Positions 1-4,972 of a DNA stretch of 7,297 nt are shown one piece after another. Under the pieces are notes generated by a model, which did no database searches, was not told where the DNA came from, and saw only the letters and a list, made by a program, of their open reading frames with translations. Position 1 is the stretch's first letter, and every line of letters starts with the position of its first letter. This DNA is from Bacteroidota bacterium (lineage in GTDB: Bacteria; Bacteroidota; Bacteroidia; Chitinophagales; Chitinophagaceae). Position numbers and translations under genes: made by a program. Location of the stretch: positions 1-7,297 of the forward strand of contig JAJXYG010000317.1 in the NCBI GenBank assembly GCA_021780705.1, in the 5' to 3' direction.

Positions 1-1
1 A

Positions 2-409
2 AGTGAATCCGATTATGCCACCCTGGAAGGAGGGTTTCTATACTTTCAGGACAACCAGCAGCAGGATGTAGGCATGGTTCCTGTCCTGGTAGGATATCGC
101 TATACCCTCGATCGTTCAGGTTCGGGTTTTTGGGTGGAACCTCAGGCGGGTTATGTATTTGGAGGGACTTCTATCGGAGTGTATGACCAGTACGGCGGGC
201 CGGTATATGACAATAATGGCAACCCGGTGAATGAAGAAATAAAGGGCCCTATGGCAGCGATTGGGTTTGGATATTTGTTTCAACCTACCGGTCATATCCA
301 GTTTAATGTGGGACTGAGGTTCGAGCACGGCTTCGGAAAAACCGGTACCAATGTCATTGCCTTTCGGATTTCGCACGCGTTTACTTTTGGAAGGAGGGAG
401 GACTACTAG
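2..409 (+). CDS. Outer-membrane beta-barrel protein, 3' end only
   Basis: The reading frame is open from the first complete codon at position 2 to a TAG at 407-409, and the true start lies outside the window. The visible 135 residues show the alternating polar/hydrophobic pattern, with many Gly and aromatic residues, expected of transmembrane beta-strands. Examples are segments such as GFLYF, LVGYRY, FWVEPQAGYVFG, AIGFGYLF and FNVGLRFEHGFG, separated by short polar turns. A longer loop rich in Asn, Gly, Asp and Tyr (roughly residues 56-76 of the fragment) would be extracellular. The last strand (VIAFRISHAFTF) is followed by a charged tail, GRREDY, so the chain does not end in the classical terminal Phe. 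I infer an outer-membrane location. The family cannot be named more precisely, and the ATG at 74 is an internal Met rather than a likely start. Confidence 0.75.
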   Translation, partial: SESDYATLEGGFLYFQDNQQQDVGMVPVLVGYRYTLDRSGSGFWVEPQAGYVFGGTSIGVYDQYGGPVYDNNGNPVNEEIKGPMAAIGFGYLFQPTGHIQFNVGLRFEHGFGKTGTNVIAFRISHAFTFGRREDY

Positions 410-579
410 GCTTTATTAATGGTACTGGTTAACGGGAGCCTTACCGATATGTGGCAACTGAACTATGTATCACCGATATTCATAAAAATTGAGTTTACAG
501 GTAATTTTGCATCCCTTAATATGATTCACTGAGTTTTCAAGGTATTCGTTTGAATTTAAAGTAGCGATGAAGGGTACTC

Positions 580-606
580 AAAAAGCATAAGAAAGATTGC
601 TTTTTT
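580..606 (-). terminator. Possible intrinsic terminator of the minus-strand unknown cluster
   Basis: On the plus strand AAAAAGC (580-586) is followed by a 12-nt spacer and GCTTTTT (599-605). Read on the minus strand this gives a 7-bp stem ending in a run of five T. It lies downstream of the unknown gene cluster and just past the stop of the small ORF at 605-727. The stem has only two G-C pairs, so it would be weak. A further AAAAAGC at 607-613 could compete for pairing with GCTTTTT. The position supports a terminator role more than the stem strength does. Confidence 0.3.
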
Positions 607-727
607 AAAAAGCTTGATCGGTTTTGAGAGAATGAAGGGCAGGGTAAGGTTCAGGCGCATGTTTAACAGAATAGATTACTAATGGTGAGATAATGTCCGG
701 ATACTCTATCTTACCGAATTGCCTCAT
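605..727 (-). CDS. Possible 40-residue ORF after the unknown cluster
   Basis: An ATG at 727-725 opens 40 codons ending in TAA at 607-605. It starts six bases after the stop of the 127-residue gene and is in the same frame as it, in the order TAA-GTT-CTC-ATG. The product would begin MRQFGKIEYPDIISP and end with LKTDQAF. It is soluble-looking, with several prolines. I recognise no family. An open frame of this length can arise by chance, so it could equally be 3' untranslated sequence. The only support is its tight placement after the upstream gene and the hairpin that directly follows it. Confidence 0.2.
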   Translation of the reverse strand: MRQFGKIEYPDIISPLVIYSVKHAPEPYPALHSLKTDQAF

Positions 728-733
728 GAGAAC

Positions 734-1117
734 TTAGGATGCGGCGATTGTCTGAATGGAGGCCGTTAGCTCAGCCAGAATTTCGGTAGCAGGATCCTTA
801 CGGGTGCCTGAATACTTGTCAGAAACAAGGCCATACAGTTTTTCAAGCAAGGTAAATTCTTCTTTCTCCTGCGAAGTGCCTGACAGGACCACCTCATCAA
901 TAATGCTTCCATCTTCATTGAAAAATGTAATATCATAGCAGGCCAATTGCTCTGTGTCAGTGATGGCAGTAAATTTATCCAGTAAAATTTTCCTGCTCCT
1001 GGAAGCGAAGTAGTAAAATTGATTCGGGTTAACTTCTTCAGGGTTCCATTTGATCTTTTCTGTCTCAGTTGCATGAAGCAGTGCGGTAAATAATTCTATG
1101 TAATTAAAATTTGTCAT
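734..1117 (-). CDS. Unknown 127-residue soluble protein, last solid gene of the accessory cluster
   Basis: This gene starts at ATG 1117-1115 and stops at TAA 736-734. The protein has no membrane segment or signal peptide. It begins with a short helix (about residues 5-20, YIELFTALLHATETEKIKW) and then alternating strand-like stretches such as FYYFASRSRKILLDKF and LACYDITFFNEDGSIIDEVVLSG. It ends in two acidic/amphipathic helices (about 84-100 and 108-125). The IKW near residue 23 and the small alpha-beta-alpha layout recall many uncharacterised small Bacteroidota proteins, but I cannot assign a family or activity. Its start overlaps the end of the 56-residue ORF at 1104-1274 by 14 nt in another frame, which suggests translational coupling. 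No Shine-Dalgarno is visible, as is usual in this phylum. Base composition is clearly more AT-rich than in the genes right of position 2245. Confidence 0.7.
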   Translation of the reverse strand: MTNFNYIELFTALLHATETEKIKWNPEEVNPNQFYYFASRSRKILLDKFTAITDTEQLACYDITFFNEDGSIIDEVVLSGTSQEKEEFTLLEKLYGLVSDKYSGTRKDPATEILAELTASIQTIAAS

Positions 1118-1274
1118 AATTTGAAGAGGTTAAGAGGTGTTGGCAGTAAGTGATATTTTTGATTAACTCTCCAATATCCAGAATTAATTCTTGTCTTGGA
1201 AGCGATTTATATTGCTTATTTACTATCGCTAGATTGAATTCTGTGAGCATTTTTCCCAGTAAATTTAGTACCAT
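1104..1274 (-). CDS. Short unknown ORF (56 aa), separate gene or detached C-terminus of the membrane protein
   Basis: Reading from ATG at 1274-1272 gives 56 codons to TAA at 1106-1104. The product starts MVLNLLGKMLTEFNLAIV and contains a second hydrophobic-charged helix, QELILDIGELIKNI. It looks largely alpha-helical and has no obvious membrane span. Two things argue that the frame is real. It fills almost all the space between its neighbours, and it overlaps the next gene's start by 14 nt. It lies in the same frame as the membrane-protein gene upstream and is separated from it only by TGA plus one CAA codon. It may therefore be the C-terminal part of that protein cut off by one stop codon, rather than an independent gene. 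I recognise no family. Confidence 0.5.
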   Translation of the reverse strand: MVLNLLGKMLTEFNLAIVNKQYKSLPRQELILDIGELIKNITYCQHLLTSSNYDKF

Positions 1275-1277
1275 TTG

Positions 1278-1754
1278 TCAATCAATTGAGATAGGGATAG
1301 TTAATGTTTCTTGTAGATAAATAATGTGGTGAAACACCTGGGTTGCTTCGGTAACGGTTACAATGTATGAGTTAATTATTTTTTCCGATAAGAAGGTTTG
1401 TTTAATGATGGATGCCTGCATTGCTTTCAACTGAGGTTTTATGGAACCCAAATTGTATAAGGCTGAATCCGTAAAACTTCTTTGCTTCATCCCCTCAATT
1501 GTATCCTTTCTTATCTCCCTTTCGTTTCTAATTTCAGAAATTTGATAAATCGCAATTAGAAGACCCGCAATACCAAAGGATCCGCAAATTGTGTTGAAGA
1601 AATTTAGGTCAAGGTGATCCGAAGAAAAATTCAATTCCTTGCCACCCCATTTCCATATTAGCATTGAAAAAAGGATGCTCGAAAAGACCAGTGAGAAAAG
1701 TATTTTAGTGAACCTTATTTGTATTTTTAACATCATAACTTGAACATTTGTCAT
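1278..1754 (-). CDS. Unknown two-helix membrane protein with helical cytoplasmic tail (158 aa)
   Basis: The gene runs from ATG 1754-1752 to TGA 1280-1278; Met7 and Met8 are alternative starts. Two hydrophobic segments are visible. The first (about residues 17-34) is rich in Phe, Leu, Ile and Ser, and the second (about 54-71) includes GSFGIAGLLIAIYQI. Between them is a short polar loop with DHLDLN. After the second span comes a charged helix (SEIRNEREIRKDTIEGMKQR) and then about 65 residues of amphipathic helix. I infer an inner-membrane protein with most of its mass in the cytoplasm. This topology is shared by many unrelated accessory proteins, including some abortive-infection candidates, and is not enough to assign a role. 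The sequence is AT-rich and Ile/Asn/Lys-biased relative to the housekeeping genes. It is the first gene of the minus-strand cluster. The in-frame ORF at 1104-1274 raises the possibility that the intact protein was about 216 residues. Confidence 0.65.
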   Translation of the reverse strand: MTNVQVMMLKIQIRFTKILFSLVFSSILFSMLIWKWGGKELNFSSDHLDLNFFNTICGSFGIAGLLIAIYQISEIRNEREIRKDTIEGMKQRSFTDSALYNLGSIKPQLKAMQASIIKQTFLSEKIINSYIVTVTEATQVFHHIIYLQETLTIPISID

Positions 1755-1981
1755 ATCGCCTTTTTGAAATAGTTCAATGTGGCCTATATCGGGGTAACTA
1801 TTTTCAGTAAACAGGTACGCAAATTAGAAATTTTGGTTCGCAATATATTAGCTCCATCAATTTTGATAAGGGTGTAACCCCTCCGTTTAGGAGATCAGTT
1901 CTAACGACTTCCTTTTTTATTGCAGAATTGGTCTAACCCCTAAATGCATTTCGGTGACTTCAAAATCTGTGGAGATATGCC
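1755..1981. other. AT-rich intergenic stretch upstream of the unknown cluster
   Basis: This region should contain the promoter of the minus-strand cluster starting at 1754. I see only a partial match to the Bacteroidota -7 element on that strand (TAATTTG, around 1819-1825, one base short of TAnnTTTG). No convincing -33 element sits at the right distance. A 12-bp direct repeat (GGTSTAACCCCT) is listed separately. No further homology to the permease remnant beginning near 1982 could be recognised here. Confidence 0.4.
1871..1941 (+). repeat. Imperfect 12-bp direct repeat GGTSTAACCCCT
   Basis: GGTGTAACCCCT at 1871-1882 and GGTCTAACCCCT at 1930-1941 agree at 11 of 12 positions, with starts 59 bases apart. 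Both lie in the noncoding stretch between the unknown cluster and the permease remnant. They could be a binding-site pair or a chance duplication, and no third copy was noticed nearby. Confidence 0.3.
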
Positions 1982-2230
1982 GTTATTTTTTTGGGTGTTC
2001 AAAAGTACATGAACTGGGTAGTGCTTCAAATCATGCGGTCTTTTTTGGTTGCCTTGCCCGTCGCCTATTATTTTAGGCATAGGTGGCTGTAGTGGTATAC
2101 TTACTGTACTGATATCAGCTGATGGAATTTTTTGCTGGCAGGAGGTATCGCCATCATGGTAGCCTTGATCACCGTGTGCTTTCAGTCTAAAAGGGGGAGC
2201 TTTGTATATGCGAATAGGGGTGGAGGATAA
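1982..2230 (+). pseudogene. Remnant of a MacB/FtsX-type ABC transporter permease, C-terminus only
   Basis: In one plus-strand frame the sequence reads YMNWVVLQIMRSF, then PVAYYFRHRWL, stop, WYTYCTDIS, stop, WNFLLAGGIAIMVALITV, then CFQS. This is the order seen at the C-terminus of Bacteroidota MacB/FtsX-family permeases. There a PxAYYF...WL segment leads into an FAYRI-x-IS-WW-like stretch, the last membrane helix with LAGG, and TVSFQSxKAA..NPV. The first stop (TAG 2090-2092) fits a decayed CAG. The second (TGA 2120-2122) falls where the family usually has a Trp, consistent with TGG to TGA. The tail after FQS no longer matches the KAA..NPV ending, although YAN may be a trace of it. The frame ends at TAA 2228-2230. 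The ATPase-independent N-terminal part, including the periplasmic domain and first helices, is absent from the window. Family identification is from memory of the motif, not an alignment. Confidence 0.75.
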
Positions 2231-2244
2231 ATTTTACGGATGCT

Positions 2245-3981
2245 TCATTTCCCTTCCCCTTGCAGAAGGTGGATTTTGGGCATGGCCCCAATCAACCTTT
2301 GAGTATATTCATTTTGCGGATGATAGTAGATTTCTTCCGCGGTTCCGGTCTCCACGATTTTTCCCTCATGCATGACCATGATCCGGTCGCTCAGGTAATA
2401 TACTACGCCAAGGTCATGGGTGATGAAAATACTGGTAAAGCCAAGTGCCAGTCGCAGGTCGCCGATGAGGTTCAGGACCTGTGCCTGGACGCTTACGTCC
2501 AGGGCGGAGACGCTTTCATCACAGACAATAAAAGAGGGTTCAATGCTGAGGGCGCGGGCGATACAGATACGTTGTCGCTGCCCCCCGCTAAATTCATGGG
2601 GATAGCGGTTGAAGTGTTCGGGCTTCAGGTCCACCTTTTCCAAAAGTTCCATGATCCGGTCTTTTCGCTGGGTGTGGGTGGGCAGGATCTGGTGTACCTT
2701 CATCGGCTCTTCAATGGCATCGCCTATGGTAAGGCGCGGGTTCAGCGATCCGTAGGGGTCCTGGAAAACGATTTGGATATTTTTTCGCATCCTTCTTAAG
2801 TCTGCCGTTTTTAGTTTGCTGACATCCTGCCCGCGGAAAAAGATTTTCCCGGAGGTGGGTTCAGTAAGCCGAAGCAGGGTCCTGCCCAGGGTGGTTTTCC
2901 CGCATCCGCTTTCTCCGACCAGGCCGAGAATTTCATTATTCCTCACTTCAAAACTTACGTCGTCTACCGCCGTAAACTGCTTTTTCCTTCCACCGGTCAT
3001 GGATTTTTTTATAGGGAACTGCACAGTGAGTCCTTCTACTTTGAGCAGGATCTCCCGGGGTGCACTGCCTGTGGATGAAGTTCCCTCCACCCTGGCTATG
3101 GTATTGCCGGCAGAAACTTCCTTTTTGGTACCTCCCATAAAATCACTTACTACCGGGAGCCTTTTTCCCTTCATGGCGGGTGAAGGCCTGCAGGCGATGA
3201 GGGCCCGGGTATAGGGCTGGACGGGTGTTGAAAATATTTTTTCGGTAGGACCGGACTCCACCACTCCCCCCCGGTACATAACCAGTACCCGGTTTGCAAA
3301 TCCCGAGACCAGGCCGAGATCATGGGTGATATAGATGATGCTGAGGCCATAGGTTTTCTGTAATTCCTGGAGCAGTTCCAGGATGGATTTTTGCACCGTC
3401 ACATCCAGGGCCGTGGTGGGTTCATCGGCGATCAGCAGGGCGGGATCGCAACTCATGGCCATCGCTATCATGACCCGCTGCTTTTGGCCTCCGCTCAGCT
3501 GGTGGGGGTATTTGGCAAATACTTCGCCCGGGTTTTTCAGTTTCACCTGGCTAAAGAGGGTAAGGGTTTTTTCCCTGGCTTCCTTTCGGGTAACCCTGCG
3601 GTGCAGGAAGATGGCTTCCATTACCTGGTTGCCGCACCGCTGAACCGGGTTCAGGCTGGTCATCGGCTCCTGGAAGATCATGGCAATCCGGTTGCCCCTT
3701 ATGGCACAAAGGGATTTTTCAGGCAGGCCCACCAGGTTCACCGGGGGGCTGCCTTCGGGAGAGAAAATAATTTCTCCCCGGGAGGGAGCTACATGCGGTC
3801 CCCGGAGTAATTGCAATATGGAAAGAGAGGTGACGGTTTTGCCCGAGCCGGATTCCCCTACGATGGCAAGGGTTTCTCCCTTGTGAACTTCAAAGGACAC
3901 GTCCTGTACGGCTTGCTGGGTGTGATTTTCACTTCGAAAATCCACGCATAAATTTTTAACCTGCAATAACGGAGTTCCCAT
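2245..3981 (-). CDS. Fused double ABC ATPase of the oligo/dipeptide importer family
   Basis: This 578-residue protein carries two complete nucleotide-binding domains, like DppD joined to DppF (the arrangement of YejF and GsiA). Domain 1 has Walker A GESGSGKT (42-49), Q-loop Gln104, signature LSGGQ (162-166), Walker B ending D186-E187, D-loop ALD and switch His220. Domain 2 has GESGCGKT (356-363), Gln407, FSGGQ (464-468), D488-E489 and His522. Both are followed by the C-terminal peptide-importer extension, seen as PYTRALI near 256 and YTQRLIGAMP near the end. All catalytic residues are present. The usual Pro after the second Walker B glutamate is Ser490. A variable linker (about 280-310) joins the halves. 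The protein should sit on the cytoplasmic face and power an importer of peptides or similar solutes. No permease or binding-protein gene lies nearby, so its partners must be elsewhere. It starts 65 nt after the AMP nucleosidase stop. Confidence 0.93.
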   Translation of the reverse strand: MGTPLLQVKNLCVDFRSENHTQQAVQDVSFEVHKGETLAIVGESGSGKTVTSLSILQLLRGPHVAPSRGEIIFSPEGSPPVNLVGLPEKSLCAIRGNRIAMIFQEPMTSLNPVQRCGNQVMEAIFLHRRVTRKEAREKTLTLFSQVKLKNPGEVFAKYPHQLSGGQKQRVMIAMAMSCDPALLIADEPTTALDVTVQKSILELLQELQKTYGLSIIYITHDLGLVSGFANRVLVMYRGGVVESGPTEKIFSTPVQPYTRALIACRPSPAMKGKRLPVVSDFMGGTKKEVSAGNTIARVEGTSSTGSAPREILLKVEGLTVQFPIKKSMTGGRKKQFTAVDDVSFEVRNNEILGLVGESGCGKTTLGRTLLRLTEPTSGKIFFRGQDVSKLKTADLRRMRKNIQIVFQDPYGSLNPRLTIGDAIEEPMKVHQILPTHTQRKDRIMELLEKVDLKPEHFNRYPHEFSGGQRQRICIARALSIEPSFIVCDESVSALDVSVQAQVLNLIGDLRLALGFTSIFITHDLGVVYYLSDRIMVMHEGKIVETGTAEEIYYHPQNEYTQRLIGAMPKIHLLQGEGK

Positions 3982-4015
3982 CTCGGTCGATTATATGATG
4001 CATGGTAAAAGGTAG

Positions 4016-4030
4016 CCCCTGGCTGAGGGG
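4016..4030 (-). other. Hairpin between AMP nucleosidase and the ABC ATPase
   Basis: CCCCT (4016-4020) and AGGGG (4026-4030) form a perfect 5-bp GC-rich stem around the 5-nt loop GGCTG. It lies in the 65-nt gap between two minus-strand genes. No T run follows on either strand, so it is not a standard intrinsic terminator. It could act as a partial terminator, a processing or stability element, or nothing. Confidence 0.3.
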
Positions 4031-4046
4031 GGAATGGTTCAAGGGT

Positions 4047-4817
4047 TCAGAATTTAAGGTGTCGCACCGTAAGTCCTCCATTGATGAGCTGTTTGAGTGA
4101 ATCTATTCCGATCTTGAGGTGGCGTTCCACATATTTCGCGGTCACATGGGCATCGCTCTCGGAGGTCTTCACCCCTTCGGGCACCATCGGGGAATCGCTC
4201 ACCAGCAACAGGGCCCCCGTCGGGATCTTGTTATAGAATCCTACCGTGAATATCGTCGCGGATTCCATGTCGATGGCATAGGCCCGTATCTTTCTCAGGT
4301 AGGATTTGAAGGCATCGTCATGTTCCCATACCCTGCGGTTGGTGGTATAGACCGTGCCGGTCCAGTAGTCGATCGCATAATCCCGGATGGTGGTGGAGAT
4401 CGCTTTTTGAAGGGCGAATGCCGGCAGGGCCGGCACCTCGGCCGGAAAATAGTCATTGGAAGTACCTTCCCCCCGTATGGCGGCAATGGGCAGGATCAGG
4501 TCTCCCACTTTGTTTTTACGTTTGAGCCCGCCGCACTTTCCCAGGAAAAGTACTGCCTTGGGGTTGATGGCACTGAGCAGGTCCATGATGGTGGCAGCCC
4601 CGGGGCTGCCCATTCCGAAATTGATGATCGTGATGTCCTCTGCCGTGGCGCATTCCATGGCCTTGTTTTCCCCGACAATCTTGACCTTGTGAATGTCTGC
4701 AAACATTTTTACGTAATTGCCAAAGTTGGTCAGCAGGATGTATTCCCCAAAATTTTCCAGTTCTTCTCCCGTATAGCGGGGAAGCCAGTTGTTCACTATT
4801 TCCTTTTTTGTTTTCAT
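4047..4817 (-). CDS. amn: AMP nucleosidase (PNP/UDP phosphorylase superfamily)
   Basis: This 256-residue cytosolic enzyme is expected to hydrolyse AMP to adenine and ribose 5-phosphate (EC 3.2.2.4), a step in purine salvage and adenylate-level control. It is the short form common in Bacteroidota, lacking the N-terminal regulatory domain of the roughly 480-residue E. coli Amn. Superfamily motifs are visible in order: INFGMGSP (65-72) in the phosphate/ribose-binding loop, FLGKCGGL (91-98), RGEGTSNDY (115-123), the purine/ribose-contacting DMESA (183-187), and VSDSP (206-210), whose Asp is in the base-binding position. The TGTVYTTNRRVWEHD block (153-167) is characteristic of this subgroup as I remember it. 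The start at 4817 fits the family N-terminus MKTKKEIVNNWLPRYTG. The gene is divergent from the HsdR-N-like gene and is followed on the same strand by the ABC ATPase. The main alternative is another nucleoside phosphorylase of the same superfamily. Confidence 0.9.
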   Translation of the reverse strand: MKTKKEIVNNWLPRYTGEELENFGEYILLTNFGNYVKMFADIHKVKIVGENKAMECATAEDITIINFGMGSPGAATIMDLLSAINPKAVLFLGKCGGLKRKNKVGDLILPIAAIRGEGTSNDYFPAEVPALPAFALQKAISTTIRDYAIDYWTGTVYTTNRRVWEHDDAFKSYLRKIRAYAIDMESATIFTVGFYNKIPTGALLLVSDSPMVPEGVKTSESDAHVTAKYVERHLKIGIDSLKQLINGGLTVRHLKF

Positions 4818-4848
4818 GATCTATGTATTTCCTTGACTTGTATTGGAT

Positions 4849-4856
4849 TAAAAGTA
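4849..4856 (-). promoter_or_regulatory. Candidate -7 element for AMP nucleosidase
   Basis: On the minus strand TACTTTTA matches the Bacteroidota -7 consensus TAnnTTTG at all fixed positions except the last. It lies about 31 bases before the ATG at 4817. About 18 bases further upstream is a TTTC, a partial -33 match. Spacing is reasonable, but both elements are imperfect. Confidence 0.35.
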
Positions 4857-4908
4857 CAATTTTTTTGAGGCAGGGAAACAGGTTCACACTGCTTCCGGAT
4901 TCACGCAG

Positions 4909-4918
4909 CTGATATCAG
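4909..4918. promoter_or_regulatory. 10-bp palindrome CTGATATCAG in the divergent promoter region
   Basis: A perfect inverted repeat lies in the 155-bp gap between AMP nucleosidase and the HsdR-N-like gene. It ends ten bases before the TACATTTG element. That is where an operator could overlap the -33/-7 spacer of the plus-strand promoter. The same 10-mer also occurs at 2109-2118 inside the pseudogene, where it is coding debris, so the site may be chance. Confidence 0.2.
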
Positions 4919-4928
4919 GGGAGGAACT

Positions 4929-4936
4929 TACATTTG
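4929..4936 (+). promoter_or_regulatory. Bacteroidota -7 promoter element for the HsdR-N-like gene
   Basis: TACATTTG is a perfect match to the Bacteroidota -7 consensus TAnnTTTG, and it lies 36 bases before the ATG at 4973. That would give a leader of about 30 nt. No clear TTTG-like -33 element is seen about 20 bases upstream. The call therefore rests on the -7 match and its position. Confidence 0.5.
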
Positions 4937-4972
4937 TAGGAAAGGCGACACCCCCTGAAAAAAATCCCGTTC

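Larger units (their letters stand above)
410..733. other. AT-rich spacer between the beta-barrel gene and the unknown cluster
   Basis: These 324 bases lie between the 3' ends of two convergent genes. No long reading frame is present on either strand. The only items I can point to are a 40-codon minus-strand ORF at 605-727 and a hairpin with a T run at 580-606, both listed separately. The octamer ACCGATAT occurs twice, around 440-480, which looks incidental. I see no tRNA, insertion-sequence end or CRISPR repeat. Confidence 0.5.

Noticed and set aside
766..1074. 102-codon minus-strand ORF in another frame of the 127-residue gene
   Set aside because: Its product is Leu/Arg-rich and low in acidic residues, and it is nested in a frame with better composition and coupling to the upstream ORF.
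1278..1280. Genome-wide recoding of TGA as an amino acid
   Set aside because: Conserved genes in the window (AMP nucleosidase, ABC ATPase, ccmD) end naturally at TGA, so it is a normal stop here.
2109..2118. Second copy of CTGATATCAG as a shared regulatory site
   Set aside because: It lies inside the decayed permease coding sequence. Many 10-mers are expected to recur by chance in 7.3 kb.
2260..3886. Several plus-strand ORFs of 60-180 codons opposite the ABC ATPase
   Set aside because: They are antisense shadows of a gene with all ATPase motifs in order, and their products show no recognisable domains.
4119..4868. 249-codon plus-strand ORF opposite AMP nucleosidase
   Set aside because: The minus strand encodes a complete conserved enzyme. 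The opposite product is rich in His, Gly and Pro, typical of an antisense frame in GC-rich coding DNA.
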